Origin: Rivularia sp. MS3
Lineage (GTDB): Bacteria; Cyanobacteriota; Cyanobacteriia; Cyanobacteriales; Nostocaceae
DNA length: 61,935 bases
Direction of reading: 5' to 3'
NCBI GenBank assembly: GCA_019192545.1
Contig: JAHCMI010000057.1
Span: forward strand, 1 to 61,935
Shown: positions 53,624 to 61,935 of the stretch, in pieces
Numbering within the stretch: the first letter of the stretch is position 1
Layout of the letters: every line of letters begins with the position of its first letter
Made by a program: the position numbers and the translations under genes
The notes under the pieces: model-generated
Told to the model about the DNA's origin: nothing
The model's input: the letters and a program-made list of their open reading frames with translations, nothing else
Databases searched by the model: none

Positions 53624-53920
53624 GGAATAGGGGATTGGGCATAAGGCATGGGGCATTGGACATTGAAAACTTTAAGTAGTTAAGAGTGAAGAGTTAGGAA
53701 TTAGGAGTAGCAAGTAGCAAATAGCAAGCTTAGTTACTTTTTCTCTCACTCGATTAACAATGCCCAATGCCCAATGCCCAATGCCCAATCTTCAGTTTGT
53801 TTGCTTTAATCACAGCTTATCCTTTAACGAAACTTGCCTTAACCAAAACAACGCTTCAAATCAGGTATTCTACTTAGTACGGCAAATCATTTGTTACAGT
53901 AGGCGCTTACCTGAGTAAAA
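53624..53920. other. intergenic region with STRR arrays
   Basis: Contains AGGCATG/GGGCATT heptamers (about 53641-53660), AGTAGCA copies (about 53706-53728) and GCCCAAT copies (about 53762-53790). No gene. Confidence 0.6.
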
Positions 53921-54571
53921 ATGACCAGACTATTTGATATCTTTTTAGCAGGGGGCTTCATGATGTTTCCTCTGCTAGTTTTGTCTGTTGTAACTTTAGC
54001 TTACGCGATGCAGCGCGTTTGGTTTTGGTTAAAGTTGGTGGTTCAGGAAAGACAGGTAGTGCAGGATGTGCTAACGGTAGCACAATATGATTGGGAAAAA
54101 GCAGGAGAGATTGCAACTGCTGCTGAAGATTTGGCGATTGGGCGTTTTCTTGCTGCACCGTTAAAACTAAATAATCCAACTCCGGAGAATTTTCGTTTAG
54201 CACTACAAGCAGCTGCTGACAAAGAATTGATTGATATCGGGGGAAGCAATAAGCTGTTAGAAAGTGTAGTAGTCATTGCACCTTTATTAGGTATTTTAGG
54301 TACTGCCGGTGGTTTAATCGCTACTTTTCTAACTTTAAGAAACGGTGGTGTAGATAGTGCGGATAGTAGCGGGGTTGCAAATTTAATTCTACAAGCGTTA
54401 ATTAGTAGTGCCGCAGGAATAGCAGTAGCGATTCTTGCATATGCTTGTTTTCGGCTTTTTATTATATTGCGTGCGCGTCGTGTAGACTATTTTGCTACTG
54501 TTAGCAATCAATTAGAGTTGATTTATTTACATCTTTGGAATCAAACTTTTCAAGATGTAAATGTTAATTAG
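53921..54571 (+). CDS. MotA/TolQ/ExbB-type proton channel protein
   Basis: A 216-residue inner-membrane protein of the MotA/TolQ/ExbB family, which uses the proton gradient to energise outer-membrane or motility systems. There are three hydrophobic stretches: about 7-33 (GGFMMFPLLVLSVVTLAYAM), about 112-138 (VVIAPLLGILGTAGGLIATF) and about 156-180 (ALISSAAGIAVAILAYACFR). GILGTAGGLIATF near 119 is the conserved family motif. No ExbD-type partner is next to it. The facing gene on the minus strand looks TonB-like, so the pair may be linked. Confidence 0.87.
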   Translation: MTRLFDIFLAGGFMMFPLLVLSVVTLAYAMQRVWFWLKLVVQERQVVQDVLTVAQYDWEKAGEIATAAEDLAIGRFLAAPLKLNNPTPENFRLALQAAADKELIDIGGSNKLLESVVVIAPLLGILGTAGGLIATFLTLRNGGVDSADSSGVANLILQALISSAAGIAVAILAYACFRLFIILRARRVDYFATVSNQLELIYLHLWNQTFQDVNVN

Positions 54572-54767
54572 TTATTGATTTAATACGTTAATATGTCGTA
54601 ATTCTTAATCATTTTTTTGATTGGGAGTTACGATTTTTTATAGTTCGTAGAACTTATTTTTTATGCTTAAACGATTAAGCGAACTTGATATTAAGTTTTT
54701 AGACAATAAGAAATCGTAATCCATAATCAAAGTTATGAATTACGAATTAAAGTATGCAAGTAACAGG

Positions 54768-56585
54768 TTAAGGAGAATTCTTCAAAGCCAAAATAATTGC
54801 TCCTTTACCTTCTTTTGTTGGTAAAAAAGAAATATATTTTGTAAATTCACCTTTTTTGACTTCATACAAAAGTTCGGAATTTTCTTGGTTGACTTGAGAT
54901 GTTGCAAAACCTTCTGACTCTAACTTTGTTTTTACTAACAAAGCTAATTCGTCAGGAGTTTTGTTTGTATCTTTCCCGAAGATTTTTTCTACTTGAGAAT
55001 TTGCAGCAAAACCTTTTTCTTCCATCCAATTAAGTTGAGCGTATAGATTTTGGAATGCTGCATCAAAAGCTTGTTCTTCGGTTTTAGTCGGTTCTAACTT
55101 ACTTTCATTGCTTAATCTGTAGCAGTCAACTCGCTGGGAAGATAAAAGAATCATCGTACCCTGCCCTTCAACTGCAAAAAGCTGTAAGAATTGAGTTAAA
55201 CTGCCTTTGGAAACTTGATAAACCTTTGTATCGGTTTGATCGGTGAGTTTTTCTACCTGAAAATCAGTTCCCGCTAACTTTTTCTCGAAGTAGGTTTGCA
55301 CTGAATCTAAAGAGTCAGATGTAATTCTAGTGCGTCTATCGATTCTGGCGCTTTTGACTCCACAAAAATTAGGTCTAACGCTGCTGTATTTAGGAAATTC
55401 GGCAAATGGATCGACTGGGCGGGGTTTGGGTTGGGTATCTGTTTGGGTAGGAGTTGTTTCTTCTGGATTCAACTCGGTTTTTGTATTAGAAGATTCTGGT
55501 TGTGTAATTTCTTCTGGTTTTTCTGTTAGTTCGGAAGTTGCGTCTCCGATAGGTTCTTCTACTGGTTCAGAACTTGTATCGTCGATAGGTTCTTCTACTG
55601 GCTCAGAATTTTCAGAATTTGTATCGTCAATAGGTTCTTCAGTTGGTTCTGCTGGTGTATCTTCGATAGGTTCTTCAATTGGTTCGGAAGGTGTGAACGC
55701 AATTTCAGGCTCGGCTTCGGGTTCACCTACAGATAAACTTTCGCTGGGAGTAGGCAATTCCTCTGATGAAATATCATCTCCGCCAAGAGAAATATTATCA
55801 CCTGATGTATCATCGATAGAATCGCCTGAATCATCTAAAGAATCACCATTAGTTAAATCGGGAATCGCGCTTTCAGTGTCTCCAGCTTCTTCACCGTTGC
55901 TTTCGCTTTCTAAATCGCTTAGCAAAGGCGTTTCTTTGGGTACTTTTATCGCTTTTCCTTTCGGTAAGGTGTCATCTTCGCACAGTTCTTTTTCTGGAGA
56001 GGTAGCTGTATCTTCCTCACCTAATATTTCTTCAGCAAAAGAGTCATCTTCAACTAAAGAATCTTCTCCTGCAACTTCAACAGAAGCGTCTTCAACTAAA
56101 GAATCTTCTCCTGTACTTTCAACAGAAACATCTTCACCTAAAGAATCTTCTCCTGCAACTTCAACAGAAGCGTCTTCACCTAAAGAATCTTCTCCTGCAC
56201 TTTCAAGAGAAGCATCTTCACCTAAAGAATCTTCTCCCGCATCTTCAAGAGAAGCATCTTCACCTAAAGAATCTTTTCCTGCACCTTCAAGAGAAGCATC
56301 TTCACCTAAAGAATCTTCTCCTGCACTTTCAACAGAAGCATCTTCACCTAAAGAATCTTCTCCTGCACCTTCAAGAGAAGCATCTTCATCACAAGCATCT
56401 TTTGATACTGTTTCTGTATCGTTTTCTGGATTATTTCCGCCTTTTGATAATTCTGTATCCGGCGAATTTGAAGGTATTGGTACTGCAAATAACAAACTAT
56501 GCAAAGCTGCTGAAGCTAGCAACATCGATGGAGAAATTTGTCGTAATGGAACGAACAAATTATTCAGAAGATATGACTTAATCAT
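54768..56585 (-). CDS. TonB-like membrane-anchored protein with acidic 14-residue tandem repeat
   Basis: A 605-residue protein, not assigned to a known family. The N terminus has a basic start and one hydrophobic segment (SPSMLLASAALHSLLFAVP, about 18-37), like a TonB-type anchor. Residues about 64-180 are eight or so tandem units of the form EDSLGEDASxExAG, coded by 42-base DNA repeats. A long Glu/Pro/Ser/Thr region (about 190-395) includes repeats of EPIxDT. The C-terminal half holds two related folded units (about 428-490 and 550-605) sharing Y-x-V-x-KG-x-x-T and an aliphatic end. It faces the ExbB/TolQ-type gene. TonB function is inferred from anchor and neighbour only. Confidence 0.65.
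   Translation of the reverse strand: MIKSYLLNNLFVPLRQISPSMLLASAALHSLLFAVPIPSNSPDTELSKGGNNPENDTETVSKDACDEDASLEGAGEDSLGEDASVESAGEDSLGEDASLEGAGKDSLGEDASLEDAGEDSLGEDASLESAGEDSLGEDASVEVAGEDSLGEDVSVESTGEDSLVEDASVEVAGEDSLVEDDSFAEEILGEEDTATSPEKELCEDDTLPKGKAIKVPKETPLLSDLESESNGEEAGDTESAIPDLTNGDSLDDSGDSIDDTSGDNISLGGDDISSEELPTPSESLSVGEPEAEPEIAFTPSEPIEEPIEDTPAEPTEEPIDDTNSENSEPVEEPIDDTSSEPVEEPIGDATSELTEKPEEITQPESSNTKTELNPEETTPTQTDTQPKPRPVDPFAEFPKYSSVRPNFCGVKSARIDRRTRITSDSLDSVQTYFEKKLAGTDFQVEKLTDQTDTKVYQVSKGSLTQFLQLFAVEGQGTMILLSSQRVDCYRLSNESKLEPTKTEEQAFDAAFQNLYAQLNWMEEKGFAANSQVEKIFGKDTNKTPDELALLVKTKLESEGFATSQVNQENSELLYEVKKGEFTKYISFLPTKEGKGAIILALKNSP
56041..56395. repeat. 42-base coding tandem repeat, about eight units
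   Basis: Read on the plus strand, units of the form CTTCACCTAAAGAATCTTCT then CCTGCA...TCAAGAGAAGCAT, with few differences between copies. They encode the acidic 14-residue unit on the minus strand. Copy number is expected to be unstable. Confidence 0.85.
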
Positions 56586-57019
56586 TTATTTGGCTCTGGG
56601 AATCTGGATTGCACAATGCCAAGAAGAAATTCAATAAAAGACAGATGCACAGAGCGAAACCAGATAGTTATTTTGCAGCATAAAGCATGAATTATCAAGC
56701 ACAAAATTTCATACTTTATACTTTTTCCGTCCAAAATTATAGATTCCTGTATATCAATAGTAGCATTTTTGAATTTATTGATTGTTTTTCTGCTTTACAA
56801 TCGCTACTCTAATAATAGAAATTTAAATCACAAACTAAATTATTCAAATATTTTTGATATATTTTAATTAAAGAATAATTACTATTACCTAAAAACCAAA
56901 TTTTAAACATATTTTAAAGTTTTATTGCTGCCTTCTTTAACAATTCTTAACTGGTAAAAGGGTAGGGTATTTCTGGTAGGCACCTCGCGTAGAACTCTAT
57001 CCCCACAAATCGAGACACT
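56586..57019. other. 434-base region upstream of pstS
   Basis: AT-rich. Contains two pairs of TTAA-type direct repeats at 56901-56919 and 56936-56953, which are Pho-box candidates. The promoter of the divergent TonB-like gene also lies here. Confidence 0.5.
56901..56953 (+). promoter_or_regulatory. candidate Pho box for pstS
   Basis: TTTTAAAC (56901) and TTTTAAAG (56912) are spaced 11 bases apart; TTTAACAA (56936) and CTTAACTG (56946) 10 bases apart. They resemble tandem PyTTAAPyPy repeats bound by the SphR/PhoB-type regulator of cyanobacteria. The match is loose and AT-rich sequence gives false positives. Confidence 0.35.
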
Positions 57020-58051
57020 ATGAATTTAAAAGCTACCGCATTGAATCGTATCGTAACTTCTTCCGTTGCTGCTGCTGCTTTCTTATTAAGTGGAGCTGCT
57101 GCTCAAGCTCAAACATTAGTAGGTGCAGGTGCTAGTTTCCCTGCTCCTTTGTATCAGAGATATGCTCGTGAAGTTCGCAAGACACACAAAAACTTGCAAG
57201 TAAACTACACAGCTTGTGGTTCTAGCTGTGGTATCCGCAACTTCGTTAAAGGTACCGTTGATTTCGGCGGTAGTGACGCAGCGATGAAAGATTCTGACAT
57301 CGCTAAAGTCAGCCGTGGAACAATCTTAGTTCCTACTGCTGGTGGTGCTGTTTCCGTTGTTTACAACTTGCCCGGAGTTACAAACCTCAAGTTGTCCCGC
57401 AAAGTTCTACCTTTGATTTTCGCTGGTAGAATCACCAAGTGGAACGACGCAAGAATCAGAAAGGACAACCCCGGTGTTAGATTGCCTAACCGCAGAATTA
57501 CACCTGTTGTTCGTGCAGATGGTTCCGGTACAACCTTCATCTTCACCAACCACCTCAGCACCATCTCCGGCTACTTCAGAGGAAGAGTTGGTACTTCCAA
57601 GAAGCCTAGATGGGCTTTCAGAGGAGCTAGAAAGGGTAAAGGTAACTCTGGTGTAGCTGCTTTAGTTAAGCGTACTCGTGGTGGTATCGGTTACGTTAAC
57701 TATTCCTACGCTCGTTTGAACAGAATTAAGTCTGCAAAAGTTCAAAACAGAAGAGGACAGTTTGTTGCTCCTTCTTTGAAAGCTGCAAACCAAGGTTTAG
57801 CTAGTGTTAAGTTCCCCGCGAACTACCGCGTATTCGTTGGAGATTCTTCTCAAGGTTACCCCATCGTCGGTTTGACCTGGATGATGATCTACAAAAAATA
57901 CCCATCTGCGGCTAAGGCTGCTGCTGTTAAAAAGTGGGTTAATTGGGTAATGACCAAAGGTCAAAGCTTCAATGGTAAGTTACTTTACACCAGCATTCCT
58001 ACCAGCGTTAGAACTCGTGTAATTAACCAAGTGAAGAGAGAAGTTAAGTAA
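57020..58051 (+). CDS. pstS: phosphate-binding protein PstS (SphX-like)
   Basis: The periplasmic phosphate-binding component of the Pst transporter. The 343-residue precursor has a signal peptide cut after AQA (about 30); it has no lipobox cysteine, so it is not a typical lipoprotein. The binding-site motifs are GAGASFPAPLYQRY (about 36-49), DFGGSDAAM and RADGSGTTFIFT, with T-x-A-x-G-x-S in between; a CGSSC pair (about 66-70) may form a disulfide. The mature protein is rich in Lys/Arg. It heads the plus-strand pstS-pstC-pstA-pstB cluster. SphX-type proteins are the cyanobacterial form without a lipobox. Confidence 0.92.
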   Translation: MNLKATALNRIVTSSVAAAAFLLSGAAAQAQTLVGAGASFPAPLYQRYAREVRKTHKNLQVNYTACGSSCGIRNFVKGTVDFGGSDAAMKDSDIAKVSRGTILVPTAGGAVSVVYNLPGVTNLKLSRKVLPLIFAGRITKWNDARIRKDNPGVRLPNRRITPVVRADGSGTTFIFTNHLSTISGYFRGRVGTSKKPRWAFRGARKGKGNSGVAALVKRTRGGIGYVNYSYARLNRIKSAKVQNRRGQFVAPSLKAANQGLASVKFPANYRVFVGDSSQGYPIVGLTWMMIYKKYPSAAKAAAVKKWVNWVMTKGQSFNGKLLYTSIPTSVRTRVINQVKREVK

Positions 58052-58139
58052 TTAACTGAACTATACAAAAGTTAGAATTCTAACCTCTGTATTGATATCT
58101 GTTAAATAGGTATTCCTAAGACTTAATTGAAGAAAGATG

Positions 58140-58158
58140 GGGTGGGTTGTGCCCACCC
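58140..58158 (+). terminator. hairpin between pstS and pstC (attenuator)
   Basis: GGGTGGG at 58140-58146 pairs perfectly with CCCACCC at 58152-58158, then TTCTTCTT. It lies 88 bases after the pstS stop. It probably ends most pstS transcripts, giving more binding protein than channel, or stabilises the pstS message. Confidence 0.7.
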
Positions 58159-58328
58159 TTCTTCTTAGGTGTTTATAGATTTCATCTGACGTAAGCATAA
58201 TCTGACAGTTCGGGATGCGACATCAAATATTTTGTGATTTCTTGTTGAAAAATATTCTTGGAATCTAAAATCTTGAATCTCTACGCAAATGCATCCGTTG
58301 TTAAAATCTAAAATCTAATTGACTGGCA

Positions 58329-59309
58329 ATGGCTAATTCATCCGTTCAACCTAATTCAGTAGTTGATGACAAGCTCGATATTTTTGCTCAAGATGCTAAA
58401 AATCTGTGGCTAGAGCAGGGATTTAAATGGCTGGTGCGCTCTTTTGCGGTATTTGTAATATTTATGTTTCTGTGGATGATTTATATCATTTTTCAGGAAG
58501 CAAAACCGGCTGTTGTCAAATTCGGACTCGGATTTCTCTGGAGCCAAGACTGGGATACTGTTGAAGGAGTTTATGGTGCATTACCATACATTTACGGAAC
58601 TCTTGTCAGCAGCTTTTTAGCGATTTTAATTGCTATACCCGTTGGCTTGGCAATTGCTCTTGTTACCAGTGAAGATTTTCTACCTTCTTACGTGCGATCG
58701 CCTATTGCCTTCATTATTGAATTAATAGCGGCAATTCCCAGCGTAATCATTGGTTTGTGGGGTGTTTATGTTCTAATTCCAGTAATCATACCTTTGCAAA
58801 CCTGGCTATCAGTAAATCTTAACTGGATACCACTGTTTAATACTGAATTTCCTAGCGGTGATAATTTATTAACTGCGGGAGTAATTTTAGCTATCATGAT
58901 TTTGCCCACAATGGCAGCAATCAGCCGCGATGTTTTAATGGTAGTGCCCAAATATTACCGCACCGGTTCGATGGCTTTAGGTGCTACCCGTTGGGAGACT
59001 ATTTTCAAAGTATTATTACCTAGTGGATTCTCAGGTATTGTTGGTGCTACCATGCTGGCTTTGGGACGCGCTTTAGGGGAAACAATGGCCGTAACAATGG
59101 TTATCGGTAACTCAGAATTTATCAGTGCTTCCTTGCTAGATGCTAGCTATACAATTCCGGCTGTATTAGCGAATGAATTTGCTGAAGCCGAAAATAGACT
59201 GCATGTGGGGGCATTAACTTATTTAGCTTTGGTTTTGTTCGTTGTTACTCTAGCAGTTAACGTTGGTGCTGTGGTATTAGTGCAGTGGCTGAACAGGAAG
59301 AACAAGTAG
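58329..59309 (+). CDS. pstC: phosphate ABC transporter permease PstC
   Basis: A membrane subunit of the PstSCAB phosphate importer. The 326-residue protein has about six membrane helices. The ABC-permease EAA loop is in the second half (YRTGSMALGATRWETIFKVL, about 212-231), followed by ALGRALGETMAVTM. The N terminus is soluble (about 1-35), the first helix starts near 37. Length is normal. It starts 277 bases after pstS, following the hairpin, and 85 bases before pstA's best start, so it is co-transcribed with pstA. Confidence 0.95.
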   Translation: MANSSVQPNSVVDDKLDIFAQDAKNLWLEQGFKWLVRSFAVFVIFMFLWMIYIIFQEAKPAVVKFGLGFLWSQDWDTVEGVYGALPYIYGTLVSSFLAILIAIPVGLAIALVTSEDFLPSYVRSPIAFIIELIAAIPSVIIGLWGVYVLIPVIIPLQTWLSVNLNWIPLFNTEFPSGDNLLTAGVILAIMILPTMAAISRDVLMVVPKYYRTGSMALGATRWETIFKVLLPSGFSGIVGATMLALGRALGETMAVTMVIGNSEFISASLLDASYTIPAVLANEFAEAENRLHVGALTYLALVLFVVTLAVNVGAVVLVQWLNRKNK

Positions 59310-59394
59310 TTTATCTAACCTAAATACTGCAAAGCTATCAATAATGAAGGCTTAACGGATTCGCGTCGAAAATGTTTTGAGTAGGTTGAGAGAA

Positions 59395-60273
59395 ATGAGT
59401 GCTAGAAAACGTTCGGAAATTGATTTGTCTGTAGCCAGAGAGGTATGCAATCCTCTTTCACCAGAAAGGTTTGTGTTGCAGTATGGAATGACTGCTATTG
59501 CTTTCTTTCTCACCTTTTTGGCGCTGTTACCTTTATTTTCGCTGGTATGGGAAATTCTTGGACGGGGACTTTCCAATCTCAAACCAGAAATGTTTGTTAA
59601 TCAGGTAATTGATTTTGGTTTTGCCAATGCGATTGTTGGCACCATCAAAATGGTTACAATTGGCTCTCTGTTCGCCATTCCCGTAGGAGTAATGACGGGA
59701 ATATTTCTATCGGAATTCGGTAAAGATTCCAAGATTGCTGCTGTTGTCCGCTTTATCACTACTATTCTTTCTGGCGTACCTTCAATTGTTGTTGGTGTAT
59801 TTGCTTACGGTGTTTTCGTCGCTACAACCAAGCAATTTAGCGCCGTTGCAGGTGGCTTTGCTTTAGGTGTTATTATGCTTCCGGTTATTGCTTTAACAAC
59901 CGAGGAAGTATTGAAACTGGTTCCAAATTCCTTACGCTTAGCATCGGCAGCATTAGGTGGAAATCGCTTCCAAACTACTTTTCGCGTCGTGCTAGCTGCT
60001 GGATTACCCGGAATTACAACGGCAACTTTGTTAGCAATAGCCCGCGCTAGTGGTGAAACTGCGCCGTTGATTTTTACAGCTTTGTTCAGCAACTTTTGGG
60101 CAAAAGGGCTATTTGAAGAAACAGCTTCCTTACCCATACTAATTTATCGCTTCTACCAAGACGACAGACCAGAAATATTTCAGTTAGTCTGGACGGCTTC
60201 AATTGTATTGGTGGGTTTAATCTTCTTGTTGAATCTCCTGTCTCGCGTAATTACTAGTAGAAAGCTTACATAA
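59395..60273 (+). CDS. pstA: phosphate ABC transporter permease PstA
   Basis: The second permease subunit of the Pst phosphate importer. From the ATG at 59395 ([12 protein letters not shown]) it has 292 residues, with about six membrane helices. The EAA-type loop is [20 protein letters not shown], followed by [18 protein letters not shown], both typical for PstA. A TTG six codons upstream (59377) is the longest possible start, but the ATG has GAGAG closely upstream and fits better. It lies between pstC and pstB. Confidence 0.94.
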   Translation: MSARKRSEIDLSVAREVCNPLSPERFVLQYGMTAIAFFLTFLALLPLFSLVWEILGRGLSNLKPEMFVNQVIDFGFANAIVGTIKMVTIGSLFAIPVGVMTGIFLSEFGKDSKIAAVVRFITTILSGVPSIVVGVFAYGVFVATTKQFSAVAGGFALGVIMLPVIALTTEEVLKLVPNSLRLASAALGGNRFQTTFRVVLAAGLPGITTATLLAIARASGETAPLIFTALFSNFWAKGLFEETASLPILIYRFYQDDRPEIFQLVWTASIVLVGLIFLLNLLSRVITSRKLT

Positions 60274-60346
60274 GTTTAAACCGCAAAGCTTTCATACTTG
60301 TCTAGTTGTAATTCCCATCGTTTCTATCATCCAAGTTTCTTTCTTC

Positions 60347-61126
60347 ATGAGTAACTTAATCCCAGCTATTACCGTCAAAAACCTTGCTTTCTATTACGGT
60401 ACTTTCAAAGCACTTCAAGGAGTGTCTTTAGACATTTACCAAAGACAAGTTACCGCACTTATTGGGCCTTCTGGCTGCGGTAAATCAACTTTCATCAAGT
60501 CTCTTAACCGTATTGGCGAATTAGAATCTAATGTCAAAATTGATGGAAAAGTAGAATTTTTCGGTCAAAATATTTACTCTTCCCGCGTCAACCTGAATAG
60601 ATTACGCCGTCAAATTGGTATGGTGTTCCAAAAGCCCAATCTGTTTCCCATGAGCATTTACGATAATGTAGCTTATGGAATTAGAATCGCCAGACATTGC
60701 CCCAAATCAGAATTGGACGGTATTGTTGAATCTGCAATTAAGGGTGCTGCGTTGTGGGATGAAGTCAAGGATAAACTATACAAATCAGCTTTGGGTTTAT
60801 CTGGTGGGCAACAACAGCGTTTGTGTATTGCTCGTTCGTTAGCAGTTCGACCAAAAGTGTTGCTGATGGACGAACCTTGTTCGGCATTAGACCCCATTGC
60901 AACTATGAAGATTGAAGAGTTAATCGATAGTTTGCGTGGTGAATTGACGATTGCAATTGTGACTCACAATATGCAACAAGCCCAACGTGTTGCTGACTTT
61001 ACGGCATTCTTTAGTACTGATGAAAGCCGTGTTGGACAAATGGTTGAATTCGGTACCACCGACCAAATCTTCAATAATTCTCTGGATCGACGTACTCGCG
61101 ATTATGTTTCCGGACGTTTCGGTTAA
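60347..61126 (+). CDS. pstB: phosphate ABC transporter ATP-binding protein PstB
   Basis: The ATPase of the Pst phosphate importer. The 259-residue protein has Walker A GPSGCGKS (about 39-46), the Q-loop FQKPNLFP, the signature [15 protein letters not shown] (about 151-165), Walker [14 protein letters not shown], and the switch His in VTHNM. Length is normal. Gaps of 73 bases to pstA support one operon. phoU does not follow; the next gene, after a short gap, is a MarR regulator on the other strand. Confidence 0.95.
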   Translation: MSNLIPAITVKNLAFYYGTFKALQGVSLDIYQRQVTALIGPSGCGKSTFIKSLNRIGELESNVKIDGKVEFFGQNIYSSRVNLNRLRRQIGMVFQKPNLFPMSIYDNVAYGIRIARHCPKSELDGIVESAIKGAALWDEVKDKLYKSALGLSGGQQQRLCIARSLAVRPKVLLMDEPCSALDPIATMKIEELIDSLRGELTIAIVTHNMQQAQRVADFTAFFSTDESRVGQMVEFGTTDQIFNNSLDRRTRDYVSGRFG

Positions 61127-61285
61127 TTTTAACTAGTACATTTTTTCAGGGTGCAGGCTCCGCTTTCTATTAGTATGTTGTATGTTTGCACGGACAGGGA
61201 TACCTATCTCATAAGAATGTATTCTATTTAATTGAAAAGAGCATATTTAAATTATGCTCTCCTATGTTTTTCTTTCAAATAATTC

Positions 61286-61771
61286 TTATTTTGTTTTTAA
61301 ATATTTCAAGTGATTCAAAAAATTGCGATCATCATCTTTATCAAAAAATTGCTCGTTTAAACAATTTAATTTGGCAGTTGCTTGAATAGCTATATGCTCA
61401 CCGTTATCAGTAATAGATAAAGATTTGGATCTCGAATCGCTTCCAGCAACTCTTTTTACCAAACCTTTTTTTTCAAATTTGGTCATGATTTTGGAAGTGT
61501 TCATTGGGATTGTATCGGCAAATTTGGCAATATCTGTCTGAGTGACTTCTTCTTGATGTTGTGATAGCCAAAACAAAGAAGCTAATTGATAATACTCTGC
61601 TTGAGTTAAGTCAAATTCCTTTAATTCGCTGTTAACTCGCTTTTCCCATTTGTTTGCTACCTGCCAGATTAAAAAACTTGCATAATTATCTGGCCCGAGA
61701 CGTTTATTCCTCACCGATTTTAGAAATATAGTAACTTTTTTTATAATAAATTGGTTTAATATATTTGACAA
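61286..61771 (-). CDS. MarR-family transcriptional regulator
   Basis: A DNA-binding regulator of 161 residues from the TTG start. The winged helix-turn-helix occupies about 55-135: EFDLTQAEYYQLASLFWLS, then VTQTDIAKFADTIPMNTSKIM (landmarks only) and the wing KGLVKRVAGSDSRSKSLSIT. It likely forms dimers that respond to a small ligand or redox change. The start is uncertain: a TTG at 61771 is used, with no clear Shine-Dalgarno; the recognisable MarR part begins near LGPDNYASFLIWQV (about 25-38). It faces the pst cluster and may regulate a gene beyond this window. Confidence 0.82.
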   Translation of the reverse strand: MSNILNQFIIKKVTIFLKSVRNKRLGPDNYASFLIWQVANKWEKRVNSELKEFDLTQAEYYQLASLFWLSQHQEEVTQTDIAKFADTIPMNTSKIMTKFEKKGLVKRVAGSDSRSKSLSITDNGEHIAIQATAKLNCLNEQFFDKDDDRNFLNHLKYLKTK

Positions 61772-61884
61772 TGGTGCGATCGCGATAAATGTAAAAAACC
61801 CTAATTATTGCGTAAGTGGGGTTTTGAAGCTGTTTGTAACTACTATTTCACCACAATAAATATGAGGGGTAAAGCAATGGAAGA

Positions 61885-61935
61885 AGGTAGGTTGGGTGAA
61901 ACGCAGTGTAACCCAACTCGGATGTTGGGTTGCGC
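61885..61935. repeat. GTTGGGTTA-family repeat at the window end
   Basis: GTAGGTTGGGTGAAACGCAG, TGTAACCCAACTCGG and ATGTTGGGTTGCGC resemble the element at 40851-40918. The element may continue beyond the window. Confidence 0.55.

Noticed and set aside
55330-56637. A 435-codon plus-strand frame with many SSPKESS-type repeats
   Set aside because: It is the exact antisense of the acidic repeat gene at 54768-56585. The 42-base repeat, a multiple of three, keeps the opposite frame open. The minus-strand reading has a membrane anchor and folded C-terminal units, so that strand is the coding one.
61186-61389. A 67-residue plus-strand frame after pstB
   Set aside because: It overlaps the 3' part of the MarR gene on the other strand and has random-looking composition. 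phoU was looked for here and not found.

Overview
The window is a piece of a cyanobacterial chromosome, most likely from a filamentous, heterocystous-type cyanobacterium (Rivularia/Calothrix/Nostoc relatives). The evidence is psbA, petJ (cytochrome c6), nblA, a cyanobacterial group 2 sigma factor, a Kai clock cluster, an AT-rich composition, HIP1 octamers (GCGATCGC, e.g. 7576-7583), and many short tandemly repeated repetitive (STRR) heptamer arrays and small palindromic repeats between genes. I see no rRNA, tRNA, CRISPR array or intact insertion sequence.

Layout. 0.2-6.7 kb (minus strand): alpha-amylase, a small conserved protein, a TPR protein, cytochrome c6, a GNAT acetyltransferase, a small protein and a group 2 sigma factor. 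7.5-10.2 kb: priA, carrying an in-frame STRR insertion. 10.2-16.8 kb (all minus): a hybrid histidine kinase, a kaiA3-kaiB3-kaiC3-type clock cluster and a PAS histidine kinase, together a signalling island. 17.4-22.1 kb: kdpABC potassium uptake ATPase. 22.2-26.1 kb: anmK, a conserved hypothetical and a Ser/Thr kinase. 26.5-30.8 kb: nblA, a PP2C phosphatase, an ABC1-family kinase and a small conserved protein. 32-33.9 kb: a CmpR/RbcR-like LysR regulator preceded by two dyads, and recR, which has no ATG, GTG or TTG start. 34-37.5 kb: a decayed GNAT gene, an SLH-FAD oxidoreductase fusion and a decayed hypothetical gene. 37.8-43.8 kb: psbA (Glu130 form), a HIT protein, a fatty-acid desaturase, a membrane protein, a YifB/ComM-like ATPase and a small hypothetical. 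44.2-53.6 kb: a PD-(D/E)XK-like/TPR fusion, a frameshifted HigA-type antitoxin, a PRC-barrel protein, smc, a NACHT remnant, an orphan HicB-like protein and a glycine-zipper exported protein. 53.9-56.6 kb: an ExbB/TolQ-type protein facing a TonB-like protein with a 14-residue acidic repeat. 57-61.1 kb: pstS-pstC-pstA-pstB phosphate transporter. 61.3-61.8 kb: a MarR regulator.

How the genes connect. The clearest functional modules are the Kai3 cluster with neighbouring kinases (timing and signalling), kdp (potassium), pst (phosphate, with a possible Pho box), photosynthesis and acclimation genes (petJ, psbA, nblA), and DNA maintenance genes (priA, recR, smc, yifB). At least four genes are broken by frameshifts or stops, and STRR arrays reach into coding sequence at several places, so repeat spread and gene decay are visible features of this region.
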